DNA of 64,000 nucleotides, from NCBI RefSeq assembly GCF_001077815.2, contig NZ_CP011310.1, positions 682,001 to 746,000 of the forward strand, read 5' to 3'. The stretch comes from Aurantiacibacter atlanticus (lineage in GTDB: Bacteria > Pseudomonadota > Alphaproteobacteria > Sphingomonadales > Sphingomonadaceae). Positions 32,470 to 41,019 of this stretch are shown one piece after another. Within the stretch, counting starts at the first letter, position 1, and the number at the start of each line of letters is the position of its first letter. A model generated the notes under the pieces. The model searched no databases and was not told where the DNA came from. It saw only the letters and a list, made by a program, of their open reading frames with translations. The position numbers and the translations under genes were made by a program.

Positions 32470-33390
32470 CTACAGCATCCGTCGCAGCGCGGCGATCACG
32501 GTGAATCGCGCTGTGATCATGGCAAGCACGATCCCAAACAACGGAATGGCCGCGATTGCAACCCAGTCCAGCGGCCCAAAACCCCCACCGGCGACCAATC
32601 CCGATTCCAGCTGCGCGAACTGGCGACCAATCACGAATAGGGCTGCCAGCCCAAGCAGCAGTCCTGCCGCTCCGCCCAGGGCTGCATCCAGGCCGATGGA
32701 ACGCTGGAAGATACTGGCGATCTGGCTGTCGGTCCCGCCAAGATGATGGATCACCTCTATCGTGTCCCTGTTGGAGCCGAGCGCGCTTCGCGCCGCCAGC
32801 CATACTGCTGCCGCACTGGTGAAGGCCAGCAAGACAATCATCCCAATGGCAAGTAACTGCAAGGCGCGGATGGCATCAAACACCGGCCCCAGCCAGCTTG
32901 CCTGTGCGTCAATGCGTGCCGCGGGTGCCAGAACCAGCAGTTCGGTGCGGATGGCGCGCAGGCGATTGGCTGTGAGAGGGCCTGAAAGGCGCACATCGAC
33001 CATGGCGGGGATGGGTACGCCGTCCTCTTCTGCCAGGCCCACTTCGCCTAGCCACGGTTCCAGCAGATCGACCAGTTCTTCATCAGGCACGCGCCGCACC
33101 GAAGTCACATCGTCCCGATTGGAAAAGAAGGAGACCGCCCATTCTGCCTGCCGATCCCGCTCTGCCGGAGCCGCTTCGACGATCTGCACGGTGATACCGC
33201 CGGCGATCTCGTCCCGCGCGTTTGCGGCCAGATTGTTGAGCGCCAGTCCGGCGCCAGCGGCCATTACCGTCAGGGCGATCATGATAGCGATGACCCAAGG
33301 CATCGGGCCGGCAATGCGGGCTTGTTGCAACAAGCTGGCGGAATTGCCGAAGCGCGGCCTGCCCCGGCGAATGGGGGAAGGCGCGCTCAT
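32470..33390 (-). CDS. ftsX: Cell division protein FtsX
   Basis: 306 residues with the FtsX layout: a cytoplasmic N-terminus, TM1 at about residues 33-53, a periplasmic domain of about 110 residues, then three more helices. The periplasmic part has the expected V-R-R-V-P-x-E-E-L-V-D-L-L-E-P-W-L-G motif. With FtsE it forms an ABC-type complex at the septum that controls peptidoglycan hydrolases. The start overlaps the ftsE stop by 4 nt. Confidence 0.93.
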   Translation of the reverse strand: MSAPSPIRRGRPRFGNSASLLQQARIAGPMPWVIAIMIALTVMAAGAGLALNNLAANARDEIAGGITVQIVEAAPAERDRQAEWAVSFFSNRDDVTSVRRVPDEELVDLLEPWLGEVGLAEEDGVPIPAMVDVRLSGPLTANRLRAIRTELLVLAPAARIDAQASWLGPVFDAIRALQLLAIGMIVLLAFTSAAAVWLAARSALGSNRDTIEVIHHLGGTDSQIASIFQRSIGLDAALGGAAGLLLGLAALFVIGRQFAQLESGLVAGGGFGPLDWVAIAAIPLFGIVLAMITARFTVIAALRRML

Positions 33391-34112
33391 CCCTTCATCA
33401 CTTCGCGCCTGGGGGGATAGCGCAGGGCGCCGGTGGGATCGGACAAGGCACCCTTGTCGAGCCGCATGATAAGCGAATCGGGGACTTTACGCAGCAGGTT
33501 TACGTCATGGGTGGCGACGACTACGGTCGTGCCCAGCCGGTTCAACGCCTCAAACAACCGAAGCAGCTTCAACGCCATTTCTGGATCGACATTGCCCGTC
33601 GGTTCATCTGCGACGAGAACTTCAGGACGGGCGATCACGGCACGGGCAATGGCCACACGCTGCTGTTCTCCTCCCGAAAGGGTTTGCGGGCGGGCATCCA
33701 TCCGGTGTTGCAGGCCAACCCATTCCAGCACATCAGCCACAGGCTTGCGGATTTGCCCTTCGCTCATGCCCGAAATGCGCAGTGGCAATGCCACATTATC
33801 GAAGGCGGACAGGTGCTGGACCAGCCGGAAATCCTGAAATACCACGCCAATTCGTCGCCTGAAATCGGGCATGGCCTTGCGTGGCAGGGTAATCACATCA
33901 TTGCCGAACATCCAAATCATCCCGCGCGAAGGGCGCTGCGCAAGATAAAGCAATTTGAGCATCGAGGTCTTGCCCGCACCGCTCGCCCCGGTGAGGAAAT
34001 AGAAGCGGCCCGGATAGAGCGTGAAGGATATGTCGCTCAATACCTCACGGTCGGTGCCATAGCGCAGCCCGACATTGGCAAATTGAACAATGGAGCTTTC
34101 CGCGCTGGACAT
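33387..34112 (-). CDS. ftsE: Cell division ATP-binding protein FtsE
   Basis: 241 residues. Walker A is T-G-A-S-G-A-G-K-T-S (residues 41-50), the signature L-S-G-G-E-Q-Q-R-V-A-I-A-R-A, and Walker B V-L-V-A-D-E-P-T-G. These match FtsE, the ATPase of FtsEX. It is the first gene of the operon. The 162-bp region to 34275 is a divergent promoter region shared with the zinc-ribbon gene. Confidence 0.96.
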   Translation of the reverse strand: MSSAESSIVQFANVGLRYGTDREVLSDISFTLYPGRFYFLTGASGAGKTSMLKLLYLAQRPSRGMIWMFGNDVITLPRKAMPDFRRRIGVVFQDFRLVQHLSAFDNVALPLRISGMSEGQIRKPVADVLEWVGLQHRMDARPQTLSGGEQQRVAIARAVIARPEVLVADEPTGNVDPEMALKLLRLFEALNRLGTTVVVATHDVNLLRKVPDSLIMRLDKGALSDPTGALRYPPRREVMKG

Positions 34113-34274
34113 TCGGGTTAGCTAGGGCCTTGTGCGAATAACGGAAAGGGCAAGAAACGCCTGTCGAGGCACTATAGACGCTGGTGCTTGTGGAAAAAAG
34201 CCGCAAGAGGGTGATAAGCCCATTGCCAAACTTGTTGCATCGCAATGGTCGGGTTAGGAATTACGAATAGGCCC

Positions 34275-35105
34275 ATGATCATCGAGTGCCCTGCCTGCAC
34301 GACACGCTATGTCGTCCCCGATACCGCCATTGGCGTGGAAGGCCGCACTGTGCGCTGCGCGAAATGTCGCCACAGCTGGTTCCAGGATGGTCCAGTGCTG
34401 GAACGTCCACAGGAAGACACGGCAGCGCCCGCTGATGCACCGGCCCCTCCGCCGTCGGCTACTCAGGATGTGGCTGACGTTGATGCGCAGGACGCTGGCA
34501 TTGCTGATGATGACACCTCAGCGGTAGAAGTAGCGCCGCAACCGACGCCTGCTCCGCCGTCCCCTGTCCCGCCGTCCCCTGTCGTACCCGATGAAATCCG
34601 CGCGCCGCAGGTGAGCATGGCGGATCAAGATTACCAGCAAACTTCGCATTTCGACCATGAACCGCCTTTCAGGCCGCGCCGCAATCCGCTCAAGCTCTGG
34701 ACCTGGGCGGCGGCTATCTTTGCAATCATGGTGGCCGGGCTGATCGTTGCGGTTTCATATTGGGGTCTGCCGGATTGGGTGCAGGTTGATCAACCGACCT
34801 TCGCCGCGGGCAATCCCGATTTGCAGCTGGATTTCCCGCGTGAAAGGCAGGAACGGCGCACCTTATCCAATGGCACCGAGTTTTTTGGAGCGACCGGCAC
34901 CATAACCAATGTCGGGACGCATACCGAAACAATCCCGTCAATCCTTATCGTGCTGCGCGATTCGCGCGGCCGCAAAGTGTATGACTGGGTGGTGCCACCA
35001 CCACGGCGCACGCTGGCACCGGGCGAAGTGGTCGAAGTGAACGAGGCTGTCACCGACATCCCCCGCTCAGCCAGCGAAGTTCAATTCGGCTGGAAACCCG
35101 AATAA
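34275..35105 (+). CDS. MJ0042-type zinc-ribbon membrane protein with DUF3426-like C-terminus
   Basis: 276 residues from ATG 34275, so that the zinc ribbon starts at the N-terminus (C-P-A-C-T-x-R-Y then V-R-C-A-K-C-R-H-S-W). A Pro/Ala/Asp-rich linker follows and contains a perfect 15-bp tandem repeat. Then come a transmembrane helix (about residues 150-172) and an extracytoplasmic beta domain of about 100 residues resembling DUF3426. Such proteins are common in alphaproteobacteria, and the function is unknown. It is divergent from ftsEX. Confidence 0.85.
   Translation: MIIECPACTTRYVVPDTAIGVEGRTVRCAKCRHSWFQDGPVLERPQEDTAAPADAPAPPPSATQDVADVDAQDAGIADDDTSAVEVAPQPTPAPPSPVPPSPVVPDEIRAPQVSMADQDYQQTSHFDHEPPFRPRRNPLKLWTWAAAIFAIMVAGLIVAVSYWGLPDWVQVDQPTFAAGNPDLQLDFPRERQERRTLSNGTEFFGATGTITNVGTHTETIPSILIVLRDSRGRKVYDWVVPPPRRTLAPGEVVEVNEAVTDIPRSASEVQFGWKPE
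34554..34583 (+). repeat. Two perfect tandem copies of a 15-bp unit
   Basis: CCGCCGTCCCCTGTC occurs twice in direct tandem inside the zinc-ribbon gene. It encodes repeated P-P-S-P-V in the proline-rich linker and is in frame, so copy number could vary without breaking the gene. Confidence 0.85.
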
Positions 35106-35213
35106 TCGGCATTGCTGCGATACATGGTGATTAGCTGCTTGCAGGCCCAATGCCCTTTTGCTAGTGGCGCGCTCCTACCAAGGTAGGCTGATAAGCCTTT
35201 CCTTCTTCGATGT

Positions 35214-35300
35214 GCGGTCGTGGCGGAACTGGTAGACGCGCAACGTTGAGGTCGTTGTGGCCGAAAGGCCGTGGAAGTTCGAGTCTTCTCGACCGCACCA
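35214..35300 (+). tRNA. tRNA-Leu (anticodon GAG)
   Basis: 87 nt including an encoded CCA. The acceptor stem is GCGGTCG / CGACCGC. The anticodon stem CAACG/CGTTG has a seven-base loop with GAG at 35248-35250. The long variable arm (TGGCCGAAAGGCCG) is typical of tRNA-Leu, and the T-arm has GTTCGAGTC. The following 269 nt (35301-35569) contain no gene I can support. Confidence 0.97.
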
Positions 35301-35569
35301 GACAGTCAGCCAAGCAGACATACTTTCGCCTTCGGGCGCCCTGAGCCATGAAAGTGGCGAGGTGGGCGTATGCATTTCTGTGGTGAGGGCGAGAAAGACC
35401 GCTTTCCTGGACAGAGGGCGGCCCACATTGGCCCGATCCTCTTTCTGAAAGCACTCTGCCCACGCTTGAAATTTAGCCAGCTGGTGGGCGCCAACCAGTT
35501 TGTGGCGACGATCTGCGACGCCTCTGACGCGTCGGCAAATATGGATAAATTCCGGAGCGGCAGGTTTAA

Positions 35570-36805
35570 TCAAATCACTTTCTGAACGGCCATGATGATG
35601 GCATCGACATCGGCAGATGGGTTGGCCGACACGCATCTCAGCCATTCACTTCCTGCTATTGTTGTTCGAGAAGCAAGTCCGACAGGCAAGATCGCGCTGA
35701 TTTGGTCAACGCTCTTGTCGCGGGGGCGCCAGACAACGACGCCGGTTTCTGGACGGCCGAACAATTCCAGGCGCTCGTCTTCCTCGACAAAGGCGGCAAA
35801 CTTCTCTGCTGCCGCGAGGCAGGTATCCAGGCGCGACGCGATTCCATCACGGCCCCAGGCCCACAAGGTGGCGAAAAGCGGCACTGCCGCCGCACCGTGT
35901 GATCCGAGTAATCCGACATTTGGTGCAGCCAGGTAAGCTCCGCCAAATGAAAGCGCTGAATGTGCCGCTGTCGCATCGCGGAAGAAAACCAGTGCTGATT
36001 CCTTCGGTTGAAACAACCATTTGTGTGCCGAAACTGCAATTGAATCAGCGTGTTCAATGCCATCAAGAAGCCCTGCATGCGTTTCGCTAAGGCGCAGTGG
36101 CCCAGCCCATGCGGCGTCCACATGCGTCCATGCCGCTGACCCTGCAAGAATTAGGGGATCGATAACGCCTGTGGATGTTGCGCCTGCGACGAGTACGAGA
36201 CATGACTGCTCCAGGTTGACCGCTGCTTCTGGCAGCATCCGGCCCTGGTCATCCGTAGGTAGCGGGCGAAACTGCAGGCCAAGCAGTCGCGCCGATTTCT
36301 CGATCGAAACATGCGCCGTGATCGGCGCGGCGACCTCTTCAATGCCTCGAATTTCACGTGCCGCCCAAAGCGCAGTCAAGTTCGCCACCGTCGATCCTGG
36401 CACCATGTGACCGCCATCCATTCCGAAAAACGGGGCAAGCCACGCAATGGTGAGTTCTTCAATTTTGCGGGCAATAGGTGCGGTTTCAGGATGTAAGAGA
36501 TTCTGGTTCAGTCGCGCGTTCCAAAGCGCCATCGCCCATGTCAGCCACGGTGTTGGCGGGTCCATGTGGGCAAAGGAAAGTTCGCTATCAAGCCGGTGAG
36601 CACCGCCCAGTACCAGCGCGGCGAGATCGGGCAACAACTCCCGCTCGCCTGCACCAGCCTCGGGCAGATGGGCAGGCAAATCGTCAAAGGCGAAGGCAGG
36701 GGCGCCTGGCGTATGTTCGACAAGGAGCCGGACAGCTTCCAGAAGAGCATCATTTTCAACAGCAAATGATTTGTCGAGCGTGTTGATGTCTGGCGAAGAC
36801 TGCAT
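35570..36805 (-). CDS. PLP-dependent group II decarboxylase-like protein
   Basis: 411 residues from ATG 36805 (M-Q-S-S-P); an upstream start at 36844 is possible. The PLP-binding lysine is in S-A-H-K-W-L-F, and the preceding H-V-D-A-A-W-A-G carries the Asp that contacts the PLP nitrogen. G-S-T-V-A-N-L-T-A-L binds the phosphate. These are hallmarks of the glutamate/aromatic amino acid decarboxylase family. It is shorter than typical aromatic decarboxylases, so the substrate is uncertain. It lies just beyond tRNA-Leu and faces it. Confidence 0.85.
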   Translation of the reverse strand: MQSSPDINTLDKSFAVENDALLEAVRLLVEHTPGAPAFAFDDLPAHLPEAGAGERELLPDLAALVLGGAHRLDSELSFAHMDPPTPWLTWAMALWNARLNQNLLHPETAPIARKIEELTIAWLAPFFGMDGGHMVPGSTVANLTALWAAREIRGIEEVAAPITAHVSIEKSARLLGLQFRPLPTDDQGRMLPEAAVNLEQSCLVLVAGATSTGVIDPLILAGSAAWTHVDAAWAGPLRLSETHAGLLDGIEHADSIAVSAHKWLFQPKESALVFFRDATAAHSALSFGGAYLAAPNVGLLGSHGAAAVPLFATLWAWGRDGIASRLDTCLAAAEKFAAFVEEDERLELFGRPETGVVVWRPRDKSVDQISAILPVGLASRTTIAGSEWLRCVSANPSADVDAIIMAVQKVI

Positions 36806-37009
36806 TTGCCGATGATAGCATCGGGCGGCATTTATGCACGACAAATGCTCGGTCTGCTGGTGTTACCGATATGAAGCTTGGTCGGCTTTCGAACGCTGCC
36901 AATCGATTTGCTAACGTCTCGAGACAGGGCGTTGGCGGACAGCCAGCTCTTCGCCCAACCAGCGCTCACAACCCGCCATTTGGCACGTCAACGCAGATGG
37001 CTGGTTCAA

Positions 37010-37038
37010 GGTTCATTGAAGCGTCAACCAGCTGTCAC
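37010..37038 (+). promoter_or_regulatory. Candidate Pho box upstream of the phytase operon
   Basis: Three 7-bp half-sites at 11-bp spacing: GGTTCAT (37010), GCGTCAA (37021) and CTGTCAC (37032), with 4-nt spacers. The PhoB consensus is CTGTCAT-N4-CTGTCAT; the last unit matches 6 of 7 and the others less well. It lies 44 bp before the TonB receptor start. PhoB control would suit a phytase unit. Confidence 0.4.
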
Positions 37039-37082
37039 ATATCGCTTCTAGGAGCCCCTTGATTCAATTCTAGGGGTTCTCA

Positions 37083-39896
37083 ATGGTATTCTCGAAATCG
37101 CTTCTCGCCGGCGCAAGTGCGCTGGCTCTCGCTGTGCCTACTGCTGTTATAGCAGGTACTATTTCCGGCACGGTCATCGATGCGAGTGAAACTGTCGCAC
37201 TTCGCGCGGCGCAAGTGCGCATTGTCGAGCTGGACCGCACGGCCGGCACGGAGCGTGACGGTTCATTCTATTTCGTAGATGTCCCAGCCGGCAGCTATAC
37301 CATTGAGGTTCGCTATATCGGTGCGCCGACCACCACCCAGACGGTTACGGTATCGGAAACCGGGTTGGCCAATGCGGTGATACAAGTCGGCAGTCAGGGT
37401 TCTGCAAGCGAAATCCTGGTCATCGGCCAGGCGGCGAGCCTTGCCAGCTCACTGTCGCGCAAGCGTGATGCGGATGGCGTATCCGATGTGCTGACGCGCG
37501 ATGCCATCGGCCAGTTCCCCGATCAGAACGTGGCCGAGAGTCTGCGCCGCCTGCCCGGCGTCAACGTGCTGAACGATCAGGGCGAGGGGCGCTTTGTTTC
37601 GGTGCGGGGCCTCAGCCCCAATCTCAACGCAACCTCGCTCAATGGCGTGCGGTTGCCATCGCCCGAAAGCGATACACGCGGCGTCGCGCTCGATGTCATA
37701 TCGAGTGACATCATCGAATCCATCGACGTCAAGAAATCGCTGACGCCCGATATGGACGGCGATACGATTGGCGCCTCGATCGAGATTGAGACGACCAGCG
37801 CCTTCGATCGCCGCAAGGACCTGCTCACAATCAAGGCCGAAGGCAGTTATAACGAGCTTGCAGATGCAGTCTCACCCAAGGGCAGCGTCGATTTTTCTAC
37901 CCGCGTAACTGACAATTTCGGCGTGTCCGGCGGTCTTTCCTATTACAATCGCGAATTCGAGACAGACAATGTCGAGGCGGACGATTGGAAGCAGGACGGG
38001 GATCTCGTTTACGCAGAGGAATTTCAATACCGCGATTACGATGTCGAACGTGAACGGATCAGCGCGACCCTGGGCCTCGATTTCCGGGCGGGGGAAAGTA
38101 CAGAACTTTACGTCCGCGGCATCTATAGTCAGTTTGACGATCAGGAATTTCGCCGCCGTCTGACATTCGATCTTGGTGATGCCGGTGTCTCGGGCAGTAC
38201 CGAGGCATTGGTGTTCAGCGATGACGAGGCGATCACGGTCGAACGTGACATAAAGGACCGCTTCGAAAGCCAGAAAATTCGCAGCCTGACATTCGGCGGG
38301 GAGAGCGCATGGGGCGGCTGGTTTGCGGATTATTCTGCCAGCTGGGCCAAATCGACCGAGAGGGAGAACGGCAGCGTTGACCCCACCCAGTTCGAGCGTG
38401 AATTCGAGCAAGAGGGCTTGCAGCTCGGCTTCGACGTTTCCGACGCCCGTGTGCCGCTCTATTCCGTGCTTTCCGATCCGGGCGACTTCTTCACCCCGTC
38501 CGCTTACGAGTTGAATGACGTGGAGTTTGTCGCCCTGTCCTCTGCGCAGGACGAGGAATTCAGCGTGCAACTCGATGTCGGACACGAATTCTTGAGCGAC
38601 GCCGGTACGTTCACTGTGCAGGGCGGCTTCAAGGGGCGCTGGCGCGAGAAATCCTTCGATGCGACTGTCGAATTTTACGAGACGGACGACTATACTCTGG
38701 CCGATGCGCTCGGCATGCGGCAGACTTACAGCCTGGACGATATCTCCCCGCTGCCCGGCTACACCGAAGCGACCGACTTCTTCCATGCCAATTTCGATCA
38801 GTTCGAATTGCAGGAAATCGACAGCCAGTTCGATTCCGCTGTCTCCGATTTCTCTGTCGATGAGGATATTCTGGCAGGATATCTGCTCGGCCGGTGGGAA
38901 AGCTCCGATCTGAGGGTTATTGCCGGCGTGCGTTATGAGAACACGTCGAATGTCCTGCGCGGCAATGATGTGCTGCTGGTGGAAGAGGACGGTGTTCTGC
39001 CGGGTGGAGGCATGGCGGCAGACGATACCGTCATCGTGATACCTATCGCTATCGATAAGGACTATGATCACTGGCTGCCCAGCGTGAACCTTCGCTACGA
39101 AGCGGCACCTGACGTGATCCTGCGCGCAGCAGCCTATCGTTCCATCGTTCGGCCCGGCCCGTTTCAGCAGGCCCCGCGCATTGCTGTCGAAGAAGCGGAT
39201 GACGGGGAGCGCGAAGGTGAATTTGGCAATCCCGACCTGCGCCCGGCCGAGGCATGGAATTTCGATGCCGCTGCGGAATATTATCTCAGCTCCAATGGTG
39301 CGGTCTTCGCTTCATTCTTTTACAAGAGCCTCGATGATTTCATTTATGAGCAGAACAGCGATGCAGGCGGTGTCTTCCGCGGTGTGGCTTTTGATGAAGC
39401 GACGATCCTGAGCAATGGCCAGGACGGCGAGATCTTCGGTATCGAGCTTGGTTATGCACATACGCTGGAAGGCGCGCTGGACGGCATCGTGCTGCAGGCT
39501 AACTACACCTTCACCGATAGCAGCGGGGAAGTCGCGACGATTGCCAGTGACGGCCCGCGTTCGATTTCCCTCCCCACCACATCTCGGCATACGGCGAACT
39601 TCTCGGTCGGCTATGACAAGGGCCCGATCGACGTTCGCCTGTCGGGCACTTACCGCGACAAATATCTTGATGAACTGTCTGACGTCGAGGAACTCGACCG
39701 CTATGTTGACGATCACTTCCAGCTCGATCTCAGCGCGAAATACCGGGTTACTGAAGGCATCCAGCTTTTTTATGAGTGGGTGAATATCAACAATGCGAAA
39801 TACTTCGCCTATAACGAGCTGGGAGGGCGGCGTAACATCTACCAGTTTGAAGAGTATAACTGGACGATGAAATTCGGCGCACGGGTGACGTTCTGA
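37083..39896 (+). CDS. TonB-dependent receptor with N-terminal carboxypeptidase-like domain (probable phytate uptake)
   Basis: 937 residues. The signal peptide (cut after V-I-A-G) is followed by a carboxypeptidase-regulatory-like beta domain at about 25-110 (I-S-G-T-V-I-D, then G-S-F-Y-F-V-D-V-P-A-G-S-Y). The plug has P-D-Q-N-V-A-E-S-L-R-R-L-P-G-V and V-S-V-R-G-L-S-P, and the barrel ends R-V-T-F. This is the TonB-Xanth-Caul type of receptor that imports complex organic ligands. It overlaps the phytase gene by one base (TGATG), so the ligand is probably phytate or its products. That is an inference from linkage. Confidence 0.88.
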   Translation: MVFSKSLLAGASALALAVPTAVIAGTISGTVIDASETVALRAAQVRIVELDRTAGTERDGSFYFVDVPAGSYTIEVRYIGAPTTTQTVTVSETGLANAVIQVGSQGSASEILVIGQAASLASSLSRKRDADGVSDVLTRDAIGQFPDQNVAESLRRLPGVNVLNDQGEGRFVSVRGLSPNLNATSLNGVRLPSPESDTRGVALDVISSDIIESIDVKKSLTPDMDGDTIGASIEIETTSAFDRRKDLLTIKAEGSYNELADAVSPKGSVDFSTRVTDNFGVSGGLSYYNREFETDNVEADDWKQDGDLVYAEEFQYRDYDVERERISATLGLDFRAGESTELYVRGIYSQFDDQEFRRRLTFDLGDAGVSGSTEALVFSDDEAITVERDIKDRFESQKIRSLTFGGESAWGGWFADYSASWAKSTERENGSVDPTQFEREFEQEGLQLGFDVSDARVPLYSVLSDPGDFFTPSAYELNDVEFVALSSAQDEEFSVQLDVGHEFLSDAGTFTVQGGFKGRWREKSFDATVEFYETDDYTLADALGMRQTYSLDDISPLPGYTEATDFFHANFDQFELQEIDSQFDSAVSDFSVDEDILAGYLLGRWESSDLRVIAGVRYENTSNVLRGNDVLLVEEDGVLPGGGMAADDTVIVIPIAIDKDYDHWLPSVNLRYEAAPDVILRAAAYRSIVRPGPFQQAPRIAVEEADDGEREGEFGNPDLRPAEAWNFDAAAEYYLSSNGAVFASFFYKSLDDFIYEQNSDAGGVFRGVAFDEATILSNGQDGEIFGIELGYAHTLEGALDGIVLQANYTFTDSSGEVATIASDGPRSISLPTTSRHTANFSVGYDKGPIDVRLSGTYRDKYLDELSDVEELDRYVDDHFQLDLSAKYRVTEGIQLFYEWVNINNAKYFAYNELGGRRNIYQFEEYNWTMKFGARVTF

Positions 39897-40930
39897 TGCG
39901 AATAGGGTCCCACACGCCAGTCGCACTGGTCGCAGCCATCCTGCTTTCTTCATGCGCGACGATGCCCGCCACCGGCGATCCGGCAGTGGCCGTCTATGCA
40001 TCTGCAGAGACGGTTCCGGTTGGCACTGCGAATGAAGACGCTGCCGATGATCCGGCAATCTGGCGCAATGCCACCAGCCCCGCTGACAGCCTGGTGGTGG
40101 CGACCGACAAGAAGGGCGGTCTGTACGTCTATGATCTTTCTGGGCAAGTGGCACATTTCCTTGCCCGTCCGGCGCTCAACAATGTCGATCTTGTTGATAT
40201 GGGAGACGATGGCGTGATCGTCTTCGCCAGCGACCGGAGCGATCTGGACAATGCAAAGATCGCCCTCTTTCTTCTCGACACAAGCACTGCAAGCTTGACC
40301 GAGCTGGCGACTCTGCCTTCCGGTCAGGGCGAAGCATATGGCATTTGCGGTTATGAAGAGGATGGCAGCCTCATTATTTATACCGCACCCAAGGAAGGCA
40401 ATATTGGCGAATGGCGGATCAGCCTGTCCGGCCCACCCTCGATCGAAGCCTTGCGCTCAATGCGCGTGCCCAGTCAGCCTGAAGGTTGCGTGGTCGATAA
40501 GCGCGACGGGACATTGTATATTGGCGAGGAAGCGGGCGGTATCTGGCGTTTCGCATCAGGCGTGATCGAGGGTGAGCTGGTCGCAGCAGTCGACAATCGA
40601 AGCCTTGTTGCAGACCTTGAAGGCCTGGCGCTGGTTCCCGAGGGCGACGCAGGCGGATGGCTCTATGCTTCAAGCCAGGGCGACAATAGCTACATGCGGT
40701 ATGCGCTGCCGGACATGGAACCTGCCGGTCGGTTCCGTATTGCTGCCGGCCTTTATGGCAGCACTGAAGAAACAGATGGTATTGAGGCCATGCGCGGGGA
40801 TTTTGGTCCCGGCTTCCCCGGCGGATTGTTCATTGCTCAGGACGGCCAGAATGGATCGGATGCGCAAAATTTCAAATTCGTACCACTTGGAGAGATCGAG
40901 AAGGCTCTATCGGGCACAATTGCCCGATAA
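39896..40930 (+). CDS. Beta-propeller phytase (3-phytase), lipoprotein
   Basis: 344 residues with a lipoprotein signal (L-L-S-S-C, Cys 20). Beta-propeller phytase motifs appear in order: D-D-P-A-I-W near residue 52, T-D-K-K-G-G-L-Y-V-Y-D-L, A-Y-G-I-C-G-Y, Q-P-E-G-C-V-V-D, D-L-E-G-L-A-L, S-S-Q-G-D-N-S-Y, and late E-T-D-G-I-E-A with I-A-Q-D-G-Q-N. These enzymes use Ca2+ to strip phosphate from inositol hexakisphosphate. As an envelope lipoprotein it would act beside the TonB receptor encoded directly upstream. Confidence 0.93.
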   Translation: MRIGSHTPVALVAAILLSSCATMPATGDPAVAVYASAETVPVGTANEDAADDPAIWRNATSPADSLVVATDKKGGLYVYDLSGQVAHFLARPALNNVDLVDMGDDGVIVFASDRSDLDNAKIALFLLDTSTASLTELATLPSGQGEAYGICGYEEDGSLIIYTAPKEGNIGEWRISLSGPPSIEALRSMRVPSQPEGCVVDKRDGTLYIGEEAGGIWRFASGVIEGELVAAVDNRSLVADLEGLALVPEGDAGGWLYASSQGDNSYMRYALPDMEPAGRFRIAAGLYGSTEETDGIEAMRGDFGPGFPGGLFIAQDGQNGSDAQNFKFVPLGEIEKALSGTIAR

Positions 40931-41019
40931 AGTCGCGATGCGATTGAAGAATTACGCATCGGGCCACTAAAGAGCAATCGCAGGTTCAATTGCTGACGTG
41001 GTAAAGATGGCCATCCGGT

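Noticed and set aside
35175..35645. 157-codon minus-strand frame running through the tRNA-Leu region
   Set aside because: It is antisense to the tRNA and carries the typical translated-tRNA artefact (C-G-R-E-D-S-N), so it is not a gene.
40936..40961. CGATGCG/CGCATCG hairpin after the phytase gene as a terminator
   Set aside because: The stem is good, but no T tract follows on either strand, so I do not call it an intrinsic terminator.
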